NCBI RefSeq assembly: GCF_036703385.1
Contig: NZ_DATNPA010000047.1
Location: 1-17,895 of the forward strand
Source: Allocoleopsis sp036703385
GTDB taxonomy: Bacteria > Cyanobacteriota > Cyanobacteriia > Cyanobacteriales > Coleofasciculaceae
Direction: 5' to 3'
Length of the DNA stretch: 17,895 bases
Shown here: piece after piece, positions 1-6,821 of the stretch
Position numbering within the stretch: the first letter of the stretch is position 1
Layout: each line of letters begins with the position of its first letter
Made by a program: the position numbers and the translations under genes
The notes under the pieces: model-generated
What the model saw: the letters and a program-made list of their open reading frames with translations, nothing else
Told to the model about the DNA's origin: nothing
Database searches by the model: none

Positions 1-314
1 ATCCGCCAACTGATGTCAAGAGTAGTTGGGGGTTGGGGGCTGCTCCAACCATGATTTTGCATGGGTTGGGTGGAGTTTTGCTGTTCGGAGCGATCGTTGC
101 CATGACCGTTTGGAGAGGGCTTCAGCGCTATCGCTGGCGCAGTGAGGCTCCCAGACAGGTTCAGTGGAGCTACTTGGGAGTAGGCATTGTGCTTTTAGGA
201 ATCCTATACGTACACGGGACATTAGGAGCGCAATTAGGAGCGGATTTCGGAATCCACAATACTGCTTCTGACTTGCTGCGACAGGGCAAAAACCCCGAAG
301 TGCTGCTCAAGTAA
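1..314 (+). CDS. DUF2231-like membrane protein, C-terminal part (5' end outside window)
   Basis: The reading frame is open from the window edge (first full codon at base 3) to the TAA at 312-314, so the TTG at 33 is probably internal and this is the tail of a longer gene. About 104 residues are visible. There are two hydrophobic helices, one starting HGLGGVLLFG and one around YLGVGIVLLGILYVHG, joined by a basic loop rich in Arg. Histidines sit in the second helix (YVHGTLGAQLG) and just after it (FGIHNT). This pattern resembles the four-helix DUF2231 family, whose members often lie directly upstream of oxidase subunit II in cyanobacterial cox clusters; that placement is recalled knowledge. The gene is probably the first of the oxidase operon. 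Its role is unknown; a haem or quinone-related function is only a guess. A miniature element begins two bases after the stop codon. Confidence 0.6.
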   Translation, partial: PPTDVKSSWGLGAAPTMILHGLGGVLLFGAIVAMTVWRGLQRYRWRSEAPRQVQWSYLGVGIVLLGILYVHGTLGAQLGADFGIHNTASDLLRQGKNPEVLLK

Positions 315-315
315 T

Positions 316-444
316 TAGTGCAGCATGGTGGAAATAAGTGACCAGTTAACAACAGAGTCAAAAGTAGAAATTATCAGCCTTTCTGCCTTCTGCCCTTTGC
401 CTACTCCTACGGAGAACGCTACGCGAACTGCCTTTTTGTACTAG
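316..444 (-). mobile_element. Miniature inverted-repeat element, copy 1 (TAGTGCA/TGTACTA ends)
   Basis: This is a 129-bp non-coding element between the DUF2231-like gene and ctaC. Its left end (TAGTGCAGCATGGTGGAAAT, 316-335) is nearly identical to the reverse complement of 11579-11598, and its right end (TGTACTAG) matches the other end of that copy. The two ends form a short imperfect inverted repeat (TAGTGCA and TGTACTA). The right half is a CTTCTGC-type heptamer tract at 378-401, interrupted at about 402-427 by a different repeat that copy 2 lacks. The AT-rich centre is poorly conserved between copies. No ORF is present, so it would depend on a transposase elsewhere. Confidence 0.6.
402..427 (+). 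repeat. Short interspersed repeat nested in miniature element
   Basis: This segment begins TACTCCTACGGAGAACGC and runs on through CTACGCGAA. The uninterrupted related copy at 11502-11600 has no such segment at the matching point, so it looks inserted into the heptamer tract. Sequences of the type CTCCTACGGAGA...CGCTACGCGAA are, from recollection, common dispersed repeats in filamentous cyanobacteria. The CTCC and GGAG parts can pair across TAC, giving a tiny hairpin. Confidence 0.5.
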
Positions 445-482
445 CCAGAAGCACCAGAAGTATCGATATTACAGAAGTTTTT

Positions 483-1409
483 ATGCTGACCGTTTTAGAA
501 TCTGTGCTAGTGGCTATTTTTATAGCAGTAGATATCGTCGCCAGCAAGTGGCTTGGGCAGCAGGCGTATTCCTGGATGCCCGGTCAAGGAACGGCTGAAG
601 CAAAACATGTTGACGATTTGTTTAGCTTCCTGGTTGCAGTTGGAGCGTTCATCTTTCTGGGAATCGCTGCTGTTATTGGGTATTCAATCCTCTTCTATCG
701 GGCACCCAAAGGAGACTTCAGTCATGGTCATCCTGCTAGAGGGGACTGGAAAATAGAGGCTCTTTGGACGGTGGTGCCGATTGGGTTGGTGCTGTGGATT
801 GCGATCCAAAGCAACACCATTTATCAGCAATTAAACATTCAAGGTTTGACACCGATCGTTATGCATATGCCGATGGAAGAACCTGCCTATGCTGAGAGTG
901 TTGACAATAATGGCAAACCGACCTCTAAAAACAATTCTCAACCTGTTACTCAAGAAATTGAGGTGATGTCCAAGCAGTGGTCTTGGTCGTTTCGCTATCC
1001 GGGCGGTGTCACCAGTACCGAGTTGCACCTACCAGTTAATCGGAGTGTCCTCTTGAAATTGGAGTCAGCCGACGTTATCCACGGTTTTTATGTCCCTGAA
1101 TTCAGAGTCAAGCAAGATATCATTCCCAACCGCGCCATTACCTTTGCACTCACCCCCACTCGCCAGGGCAAATACCGACTGAGAGATTCCTCGTTCAGCG
1201 GTCCCTACTTGCCTCTAATGGAAGCGGATGTCTACGTTGAACCGCTTGATGCCTACAATCGCTGGCTTGCCCAAGCGGCTACCCAAAAGCCAATACCTGC
1301 ACCCAATCCGGCATTTCTTGAACATACCCAACAAGCCCAGAAAGCCCTCGGCGACGGTTGGCCTGTGGTTGTGCCTGCCCAACCTCCAGTTGTGCATCAT
1401 TCCAGTTGA
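483..1409 (+). CDS. ctaC: Haem-copper oxidase subunit II lacking CuA (ARTO/quinol-oxidase type)
   Basis: This 308-residue membrane protein is subunit II of a terminal oxidase. It has a hydrophobic N-terminal segment (about 3-20), two transmembrane helices (about 48-70 and 92-112) and a periplasmic or lumenal cupredoxin domain. The domain keeps the WSWSF aromatic motif and VIHGFYVPEFRVKQD, with H200 at the first CuA ligand position. The ligand loop that normally reads CxExC...H...M is here D235-S-S-F-S239-G-P-Y-L243-P-L-M246: both cysteines, the Glu and the second His are lost and only the Met remains. CuA therefore cannot form, so electrons probably come from quinol rather than cytochrome c. 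This agrees with CtaCII of the cyanobacterial alternative respiratory terminal oxidase. The start is ATG 483 with a weak upstream AGAAG. The gene lies 16 bp before ctaD and is surely co-transcribed with it. Confidence 0.93.
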   Translation: MLTVLESVLVAIFIAVDIVASKWLGQQAYSWMPGQGTAEAKHVDDLFSFLVAVGAFIFLGIAAVIGYSILFYRAPKGDFSHGHPARGDWKIEALWTVVPIGLVLWIAIQSNTIYQQLNIQGLTPIVMHMPMEEPAYAESVDNNGKPTSKNNSQPVTQEIEVMSKQWSWSFRYPGGVTSTELHLPVNRSVLLKLESADVIHGFYVPEFRVKQDIIPNRAITFALTPTRQGKYRLRDSSFSGPYLPLMEADVYVEPLDAYNRWLAQAATQKPIPAPNPAFLEHTQQAQKALGDGWPVVVPAQPPVVHHSS

Positions 1410-1425
1410 GAAAGGACGATAATTG

Positions 1426-3096
1426 ATGACCAATGATTCGATGGGAATTACCAACACTAGCGATTCCGACCGTTCCCACAATGAGCCTGATACGGGTTGG
1501 CGACGTTACTTCAGCTTCAGCACTGACCACAAGGTTATCGGTATCCAGTACCTGGTAACGACCTTTATTTTCTTCCTGATTGGTGGGTTGTTGGCGATGC
1601 TCATCCGCGCCGAACTGCTCACCCCTCAATTAAATCTAGTCAGTCGCCCGCTTTACGATGGCTTGTTCACCATCCACGGCACGATGATGATTTTCTTGTG
1701 GATTATCCCGGCGAATGCGGGTTTGGGTAACTACTTGATACCGCTGATGATTGGGGCAAAGGATATGGCGTTTCCGCTGCTGAATGCGATCGCCTTTTGG
1801 ATTATCCCCCCCGCAGGTCTCCTACTCCTATTAAGCTTCTTGCTCCCTAGCGGTACCGCACAGGCGGGTTGGTGGTCTTACCCACCCGTCAGCCTGCAAA
1901 ACCCATCCGGTCACCTCATTAATGGCGAACTCATTTGGCTGGTGAGTGTAACGCTACTGGGTATCTCTTCGATTATGGGGGGAGTCAACTTCGTCACGAC
2001 AATTGTCTGGATGCGAGCACCGGGCATGACGTTTTTCCGGATGCCACTCTTCCCCTGGACGATTTTAAGCGCCCAGTTGCTCCAACTCTTTTGCCTGCCC
2101 TCCCTCACTGGTGCAGCCATCATGTTGTTTCTCGACCTAAGTCTAGGGGCAAATTTGTTCAATCCTTTTCAGGACGGTAGCCCCATCCTCTACCAACACC
2201 TATTTTGGTTCTACTCCCACCCTGCCGTTTACGTCATGGCACTCCCCGCCTTCGGCATTTTCTCAGAAATCCTGCCAGCGTTTTCCCGTAATCCTCTATA
2301 TGGTTACCGGACAGTTGCGCTTGCCTCATTCGGCATCGCTATAGTCAGCGCCGTTGTCTGGGTACACCACATGTTTGCCAGCGGCACCCCTGGCTGGATG
2401 CGAATACTGTTTATGTACACCTCAATGTTTGTTGCCGTGTTTACTGGCATCAAAGTGTTTGCTTGGACTGCCACGGTTTGGAGGGGCAGACTACATCTAC
2501 AAACCCCAATGCTATTTGCCTTGGGCGGGATAGTGATGTTTGTGTTTGCTGGGATTACGGGTGTGATGCTAGCGGCGGTGCCGTTTGACCTACATGTCAA
2601 CAACACCCATTTTGTGGTCGGTCACTTCCACTATGTGGTCTACAACACGATTACGATGGCAATTTTCGCCGCCATTTACTACTGGTTTCCCAAAATCACG
2701 GGACGAATGTATGCCGAAGGCTGGGGCAAGATACATTTCTGGCTGACGTTTATCGGTGCCAACATCGCCTTTTTCCCGATGCACCCAGTAGGCTTGCAAG
2801 GTATGGTACGTCGGATTTCCTCCTACGATCCCCAGTACGCGGGATGGAACATCATCGCTAGTCTTGGTGCGTTCCTGCTGGGGATGTCCACGTTGCCCTT
2901 CATTGCCAACATGGTGGTTTCTTGGCTACAAGGTCCGAAAGCCTCTGATAATCCCTGGCACGCGACTGGACTAGAGTGGATGACTTCCTCACCGCCTCCG
3001 GTGGAGAACTTTGAGGAGATTCCCACCGTTACTTGGCCTCCCTATAACTACGGCAAAGCCAGCCACGCGACGGCAAATGCTGCCGCTCAGGAATAG
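1426..3096 (+). CDS. ctaD: Haem-copper oxidase subunit I, A2 type
   Basis: This catalytic subunit (556 residues, about 12 helices) reduces O2 at a haem-CuB centre. Visible ligands are H84 (TIHGTMM) and H402 for the low-spin haem, H400 in VGHFHYV for the high-spin haem, and H265, H314 and H315 for CuB; Y269 is the residue normally cross-linked to a CuB His. The motif is YSHPAVY, so the helix VI Glu of A1 enzymes is replaced by Ala and the preceding Tyr-Ser pair is present, which is the A2 signature. D113 and N120 (GAKDMAFPLLN) of the D channel and K343 (TGIKVF) of the K channel are retained, so proton pumping is plausible. ATG 1426 is preferred over TTG 1423 because AAAGGA at 1411-1416 is well spaced for it. 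ctaC lies just upstream. Together they indicate a pumping quinol oxidase. Confidence 0.95.
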   Translation: MTNDSMGITNTSDSDRSHNEPDTGWRRYFSFSTDHKVIGIQYLVTTFIFFLIGGLLAMLIRAELLTPQLNLVSRPLYDGLFTIHGTMMIFLWIIPANAGLGNYLIPLMIGAKDMAFPLLNAIAFWIIPPAGLLLLLSFLLPSGTAQAGWWSYPPVSLQNPSGHLINGELIWLVSVTLLGISSIMGGVNFVTTIVWMRAPGMTFFRMPLFPWTILSAQLLQLFCLPSLTGAAIMLFLDLSLGANLFNPFQDGSPILYQHLFWFYSHPAVYVMALPAFGIFSEILPAFSRNPLYGYRTVALASFGIAIVSAVVWVHHMFASGTPGWMRILFMYTSMFVAVFTGIKVFAWTATVWRGRLHLQTPMLFALGGIVMFVFAGITGVMLAAVPFDLHVNNTHFVVGHFHYVVYNTITMAIFAAIYYWFPKITGRMYAEGWGKIHFWLTFIGANIAFFPMHPVGLQGMVRRISSYDPQYAGWNIIASLGAFLLGMSTLPFIANMVVSWLQGPKASDNPWHATGLEWMTSSPPPVENFEEIPTVTWPPYNYGKASHATANAAAQE

Positions 3097-3113
3097 CTGC
3101 TGTTTTATAGCAA

Positions 3114-3132
3114 AAGGCAGAAGGCAGAAGGC
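3114..3132 (+). repeat. Heptamer tandem repeat (AAGGCAG)
   Basis: Two full AAGGCAG units and a partial third lie in the 120-bp gap between ctaD and ctaE. This is a short tandemly repeated repetitive sequence of the kind common between cyanobacterial genes. The same motif, on the other strand, occurs inside the miniature element at 316-444, and variants occur at 11512-11530. Confidence 0.6.
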
Positions 3133-3216
3133 TTGTTATTAGTACATGGTCGTTTGGGTCGTTAAAGAAAGTCCTAACCTTTATACCGACAGCGATATCT
3201 TTTGAAGGAGCCAGCC

Positions 3217-3873
3217 ATGACAAGTCCGATCCATTTGGATGAAAGTCCTATCCGTCTTGAACGGTTACGAGAGCGCTTACCACAATGGCTACAGCGATTT
3301 CTGCCGATCGGTGGCGGGCAAGCGCATGACCATCATGGCAAGGGAATGTTCGGTTTTACCGTGTTCCTGCTGTCGGAAAGCATCATCTTCGTGAGTTTTT
3401 TCGTGAGCTACATTGCTTTGCGATTGACCACTGTGCAGTGGCTACCACCAGGTATCAAGGGGCCAGAATTGTCTACTTCAGTGATTGTCCACTCGGTAGT
3501 GCTGCTTTCCAGTAGCCTTGTCATCCAATTGGCAGAACGCGCCCTCAAACGTCGCAAACTCAACAAATTTCGCTTGCTGTGGCTGCTGACATCGGTGATG
3601 GGAGCGTACTTCCTCGTTGGTGAGGTGCAAGAGTGGCTGAACCTGGATTTCGGGGTTTCCACGGGGTTAGTTGGTGGAACGTTCTACCTGCTGACGGGCT
3701 TTCATGGTTTGCATGTTCTTGCTGGCATTCTCCTACAGATGATTATGCTTGCCCGCTCCTTCATTCGGGGCAACTACAACAAGACTCACTTTGGTGTGAG
3801 TGCGACTACCCTGTTTTGGCATTTCGTTGATGGGATTTGGGTCATCCTGTTTTCGCTTCTCTACCTCTGGTAA
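3217..3873 (+). CDS. ctaE: Haem-copper oxidase subunit III
   Basis: This 218-residue integral membrane protein has about five helices after a polar N-terminus of about 40 residues containing a His cluster (AHDHHGKG). Family motifs visible are FLLSESIIFVSFFVSY in the first helix, LLTGFHGLHVLAG near the fourth, and the C-terminal FWHFVDGIWVILF. Subunit III has no redox centre; in related oxidases it stabilises subunit I and its proton supply. A TTG at 3202 would add five residues, but the strong Shine-Dalgarno AAGGAG (3205-3210) lies inside that extension and sits 6 bp before ATG 3217, which fixes the start. The gene is third in the oxidase set, after a 120-bp gap with heptamer repeats. The length is near the short end for the family, as expected for a five-helix form. 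Confidence 0.93.
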   Translation: MTSPIHLDESPIRLERLRERLPQWLQRFLPIGGGQAHDHHGKGMFGFTVFLLSESIIFVSFFVSYIALRLTTVQWLPPGIKGPELSTSVIVHSVVLLSSSLVIQLAERALKRRKLNKFRLLWLLTSVMGAYFLVGEVQEWLNLDFGVSTGLVGGTFYLLTGFHGLHVLAGILLQMIMLARSFIRGNYNKTHFGVSATTLFWHFVDGIWVILFSLLYLW

Positions 3874-3905
3874 GCCTAGAAGCCTGCTCAAGAAGAAGCT
3901 TTTTT

Positions 3906-4148
3906 ATGAATTTACTAACTCAACCATTCCCAGCCAGTATCGCAATCTACGTCCTGACGTCTGCTGAATCAATTAAAAAAGATCCACTCATTGACTACGG
4001 CGGAGAAACCCTTGTAGATATTGGGGTTATCCTACTTGCCATTGGGTTAGTAATTACGGTCAAGATTATTAGTCCCAGAGTAGAACATGCAATTCTTCTA
4101 GCTATCTTTCTCAGTTTGGCATTAATGGGTTTCTTTTTAATTAGATAG
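3906..4148 (+). CDS. Small two-helix membrane protein of unknown function
   Basis: This 80-residue protein starts at ATG 3906 after a weak AAGAAG. I do not recognise the family. Its N-terminal third is mildly polar (ESIKKDPLIDYGGETL), followed by two hydrophobic helices, VDIGVILLAIGLVITVKII and AILLAIFLSLALMGFFLI, separated by the short polar turn SPRVEH. Position is the main clue: it lies 32 bp after ctaE and before the dehydrogenase gene, on the same strand, so it is probably in the operon. A small oxidase subunit in the place of subunit IV, an assembly factor or a small docking protein are all possible, but none is shown by sequence. The frame extends upstream to 3837 into ctaE; the overlap, and the AAGAAG before 3906, favour the ATG used here. 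Confidence 0.6.
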   Translation: MNLLTQPFPASIAIYVLTSAESIKKDPLIDYGGETLVDIGVILLAIGLVITVKIISPRVEHAILLAIFLSLALMGFFLIR

Positions 4149-4276
4149 CAAAATTGGTGTTTACACTCGGCTAAACAGTCATTTCCTAGAACAATCGACT
4201 TTGTTTTTGGAGAAGTCCTACATCTAGATTTATCATTCCTAGTTTTTACATACAGCAACAGGAGCAAAACTATTTT

Positions 4277-5671
4277 ATGAACAGCCCAATTTATCAAACT
4301 GTAATCCTCGGTGGCGGCTTTACTGGTCTTTTTACTGCGCTACATCTAACCCATGAACACTATCCTAGAAGCGTCATCCTAATCGATAGCTCTGAGCGCT
4401 TTTGCTTTAAACCCTTACTCTACGAATATTGCACGGGTGAGATGGACGCTGAGCAGGTTGTGCCACGTTTTGAGGAACTGCTAAAAGATAGCGGTGTTAT
4501 CTTCGTTCAAGATGCCGTTCAATCCATTGACCTACATCAACGGGAAGTCAAATTAACTTCGGGAACTGCCTACAACTACAGCAATTTAGTTTTAGCTTTG
4601 GGTAGCGTTACTGGATATTTCCACGTTGAGGGAGCAAAAGAAAATGCTTTGCCGTTGCGAACACAAGAAGATGCGATCGCAATTGACAAAAAATTGCGCG
4701 ACTGCCTGCAAAAAGCCATTCAAATCGAAGATGTAGAACAACGCCGCCAACTGTTAACCGCAGTCGTGATTGGTGCTGGCCCTTCAGGTGTAGAAATGGC
4801 AGGCACCTTAGCCGATTTACTCCCGCATTGGTACGAGGCATTAGGAGGCAACCCTCAAGAAATTCGAGTCGCACTGCTCAATCACGGCAAGGAAATTCTC
4901 GAAGGCGATATTAACAATCATTTGCGGGAAATTGCCGAGCAGGAATTGAAAAAACGCGCTGTGCCAGTCGAGTTTATCTTTGGCGCAGAAGCGACAGCAA
5001 TTCGTCCAAACCAGGTCGAATACAAGCGCGAGGACAAAACCGAGACACTGCACGCAGGTACCATAATCTGGACAACTGGGACTAACACGCATCCCTTGAT
5101 TGCAGACTTACCAATTCCCAAAGACAAGCGCGACAAACACAATCGTCCGTATGTCACTCCTACTCTGCAACTCCTCGATTTTCCAGAGGTTTTTGCTGGG
5201 GGGGATTGTGCAGCGATTAAGGATAATTCTCTGCCGCCTACAGCACAGGTAGCCTATCAGCAAGGCGCTGCGATCGCGCATAATCTGAAAGCACTGGCGT
5301 TAGGACATGAGCTAAAACCAGCAGAGGTTAACCTACGCGGCACGCTTCTCAAGCTCGGCATAGATAATAGTGTGGCTAACATCTTTGACCGCTTTCAAGT
5401 CGAAGGCGACATCGGGCATCTTATCCGTCAAGCCACGTATCTAGAACTCTTGCCAACTCCAGTTCATGACTTCAAAGTTACCAGCGATTGGCTAAAAGAC
5501 GAAATATTCCACCGACACATGCATTCGGGTGAAGCGATAGATACAGTAGTCAAAGTGGCAGGAGTGGTTGGTGGAGTCGTTGTAGGCGCTATAGTTGCCA
5601 AAAAATTGCTCAATATGGTCACCGATGACCAAAAAGACCAAAAATCTCGACCGAAACTCCAAAGAGGTTAA
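4277..5671 (+). CDS. Type II NAD(P)H:quinone dehydrogenase-like flavoprotein (NDH-2)
   Basis: This 464-residue single-subunit flavoenzyme is expected to oxidise NAD(P)H and reduce membrane quinone without pumping protons. Residues 8-17 (TVILGGGFTG) form the FAD Rossmann motif, 163-171 (VVIGAGPSG) the NAD(P)H motif, and VFAGGDCA (305-312) the second FAD motif. The nearby TAQVAYQQG (323-330) fits the quinone-side motif of NDH-2 enzymes. Near the C-terminus a glycine-rich hydrophobic segment (about 424-441) could anchor it in the membrane. PLLYEYCTGEM at about 46-56 resembles the loop of the NDH-2/NDC1 group, but I cannot place it in NdbA, NdbB or NdbC. Start: ATG 4277 with GGAG 12 bp upstream. 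It follows the oxidase genes on the same strand, suggesting it feeds the same quinone pool. Other pyridine nucleotide-disulphide oxidoreductases remain an alternative. Confidence 0.85.
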   Translation: MNSPIYQTVILGGGFTGLFTALHLTHEHYPRSVILIDSSERFCFKPLLYEYCTGEMDAEQVVPRFEELLKDSGVIFVQDAVQSIDLHQREVKLTSGTAYNYSNLVLALGSVTGYFHVEGAKENALPLRTQEDAIAIDKKLRDCLQKAIQIEDVEQRRQLLTAVVIGAGPSGVEMAGTLADLLPHWYEALGGNPQEIRVALLNHGKEILEGDINNHLREIAEQELKKRAVPVEFIFGAEATAIRPNQVEYKREDKTETLHAGTIIWTTGTNTHPLIADLPIPKDKRDKHNRPYVTPTLQLLDFPEVFAGGDCAAIKDNSLPPTAQVAYQQGAAIAHNLKALALGHELKPAEVNLRGTLLKLGIDNSVANIFDRFQVEGDIGHLIRQATYLELLPTPVHDFKVTSDWLKDEIFHRHMHSGEAIDTVVKVAGVVGGVVVGAIVAKKLLNMVTDDQKDQKSRPKLQRG

Positions 5672-5676
5672 CCTCT
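5663..5676. repeat. Perfect 14-bp palindrome over the NDH-2 stop codon
   Basis: AGAGGTTAACCTCT is its own reverse complement and its centre includes the TAA stop codon of the NDH-2-like gene. It has no loop and no T-tract, so it is a poor intrinsic terminator. It could be a dimeric protein site or chance. Confidence 0.35.
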
Positions 5677-5683
5677 CCCCCTA

Positions 5684-5826
5684 GGGTGTGTTTTCTCGCC
5701 CCTTTCGATCCCCCCCAGCCTCCCTTATTAAGGGGGGAGAATTTCATCAAAGTCCCCCTTTTTAAGGGGGATTTAGGGGGATCTTCCAGGATGGAATTCA
5801 ATAACGAGTAATTTGAAAACACGCCC
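5684..5826 (-). mobile_element. TA-flanked miniature inverted-repeat element (full copy)
   Basis: A 143-bp element bounded by GGGTGTGTTTTC (5684-5695) and GAAAACACGCCC (5815-5826), a 12-bp terminal inverted repeat with one mismatch. A TA dinucleotide lies on both sides (5682-5683 and 5827-5828), the target-site signature of IS630/Tc1-mariner elements. Inside are two strong hairpins, CCTCCCTT/AAGGGGGG (5719-5737) and CCCCCTT/AAGGGGG (5754-5770). There is no transposase, so it is a non-autonomous element. A second, damaged copy lies at 12135-12256 in the opposite orientation. It starts 12 bp after the NDH-2 stop, and its hairpins may also limit transcription there. Confidence 0.7.
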
Positions 5827-5892
5827 TACCCCTGCAATGCGAGGGGAGAAAACCTTGTTAAATCAGTAAAAATTTGTATCTTTGGGAGTAGG

Positions 5893-6027
5893 ATATCTAA
5901 TGTTCCGTTATGGCTACAAGCAGGATTTTGGGGTTTGGTTGCCGGTTCAGCACTACTACTGGGAGCGGGGTTGGGCTACTTTGTGCGAATTCCCCAACGT
6001 GCCATTGCTGCAATTATGGCGTTAGGT
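5893..6027 (+). pseudogene. Remnant of ZIP-family metal transporter, N-terminal part
   Basis: The frame reads SNVPLWLQAGFWGLVAGSAL, then LLGAGLGYFVRIPQRAIAAI, then MALG. This is the typical first helix and loop of cyanobacterial ZIP-family permeases, recognised by eye. No ATG is in frame where the protein should begin; the codon before SNVPL is ATA (5893), preceded by GGGAG, so the start codon may have mutated. After MALG the ZIP sequence stops and a different family continues in the same frame. It is therefore a fragment of about 45 residues without the metal-binding helices, and cannot be functional. Confidence 0.55.
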
Positions 6028-6211
6028 ATCATGCTGCAACAAACTGCCCTCAAATATACGGCGACAGGAATTGCTCAAGCGCTTCTCGCCACAAGTCCTT
6101 ATATTTGTCCTACCGATCGCAATGGGGATGGGTGAAGCGGTTAGCCCCAGAGCATTCTTGGGGGTATTGGTAGCGCTGGGAGGAATTGGTTTATTGTTTG
6201 GCTATCGGTGA
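6028..6211 (+). pseudogene. Remnant of EamA/DMT transporter, C-terminal part, frameshifted
   Basis: The frame reads IMLQQTALKYTATGIAQALL then ATSP, the form of the penultimate part of EamA (drug/metabolite transporter) proteins. It is followed by a one-base frameshift near 6099-6104: the original frame ends with PYICPTDRNGDG and a stop at 6133-6135, while the +1 frame continues FVLPIAMGMGEAVSPRAFLG, then VLVALGGIGLLFGYR and a TGA at 6209-6211, the expected family C-terminus. The extra base lies in CCTTATATTTG, where CCTTTATTTG would restore the frame. Joined to the ZIP fragment upstream, it records a deletion or recombination between two transporter genes. Confidence 0.6.
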
Positions 6212-6363
6212 CGGTTCTGCTATAACGGTAGTCAGTCTTCCAGGCTTTTCAGTTGCTATCCAAACACCGAAGAACTGCTGAGACACTTTAGAAATTGATT
6301 ATGAAATTCGGTTAGTAGTTGCTTGGTGGCGGCGAGAGATTTAGAGCCCATTTAATCCCTAGA

Positions 6364-6567
6364 CTAGCGATCTCTCTTATACAGCTCAGGACACCAAACA
6401 CCAGTATTGGAATCATACTGGCAACCCGGTAAATCCAAATTGCGCCAGGATTGTTTATCAGTTTCTGTGACTTCCAGACCCAGCATACTATACGCTATAA
6501 CAATACTCAAGCCTGCACTAATAAGAGCAAGCGTTAATTTCTTCAAGAGGTTAGGTTTATCAAACAT
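6364..6567 (-). CDS. Possible small membrane-anchored protein, unknown
   Basis: A 67-residue minus-strand frame with ATG at 6567-6565 and TAG at 6366-6364. It has a basic N-terminus (MFDKPNLLKK), one hydrophobic helix (LTLALISAGLSIVIAYSMLG) and a polar tail with two cysteines in LPGCQYDSNTGVWCPELY. The pattern (positive-inside, single helix, Cys pair outside) looks like a real small exported or anchored protein, but I do not recognise the family. The Shine-Dalgarno is weak (TGAGG about 15 bp upstream). It lies alone in a gene-poor region next to pseudogene fragments, so it could also be a remnant or chance. Confidence 0.4.
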   Translation of the reverse strand: MFDKPNLLKKLTLALISAGLSIVIAYSMLGLEVTETDKQSWRNLDLPGCQYDSNTGVWCPELYKRDR

Positions 6568-6821
6568 TACTTAGTCAGCCTCAGTTGTATATTAAAAAGA
6601 TGCACTCCCCATTCCAAGCGATTGGGTAGATTACTAGTTGTATGAGCGTGACTGTTTGTTCTAATTCTATACAACAAAATAAAATTTTTGACTAATTATT
6701 TGCCTTGCATCAGCAAACCTAAATTTCTCAGATTTTCTCCCCGGCAAGCTACTCTTTGCGTACCTGAGCTGCCTCCAGACCATCGTGACCCTACTGGAAA
6801 AGATAAGTTTTAATAAACTTA

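Noticed and set aside
1279..1629. Minus-strand frame of 116 codons across the ctaC-ctaD junction
   Set aside because: It is a shadow of two genes with clear catalytic motifs on the other strand.
5754..5770. Intrinsic terminator after NDH-2
   Set aside because: The hairpin is strong but has no following T-tract and belongs to a mobile element; it may slow transcription but is not listed as a terminator.
5619..5822. Minus-strand reading frame of 67 codons
   Set aside because: It consists mostly of the miniature element and the end of the NDH-2 gene read backwards; no protein features.
5910..6173. Plus-strand frame of 87 codons across the pseudogene
   Set aside because: Its translation has no family resemblance, whereas the two other plus frames read as ZIP and EamA sequence.
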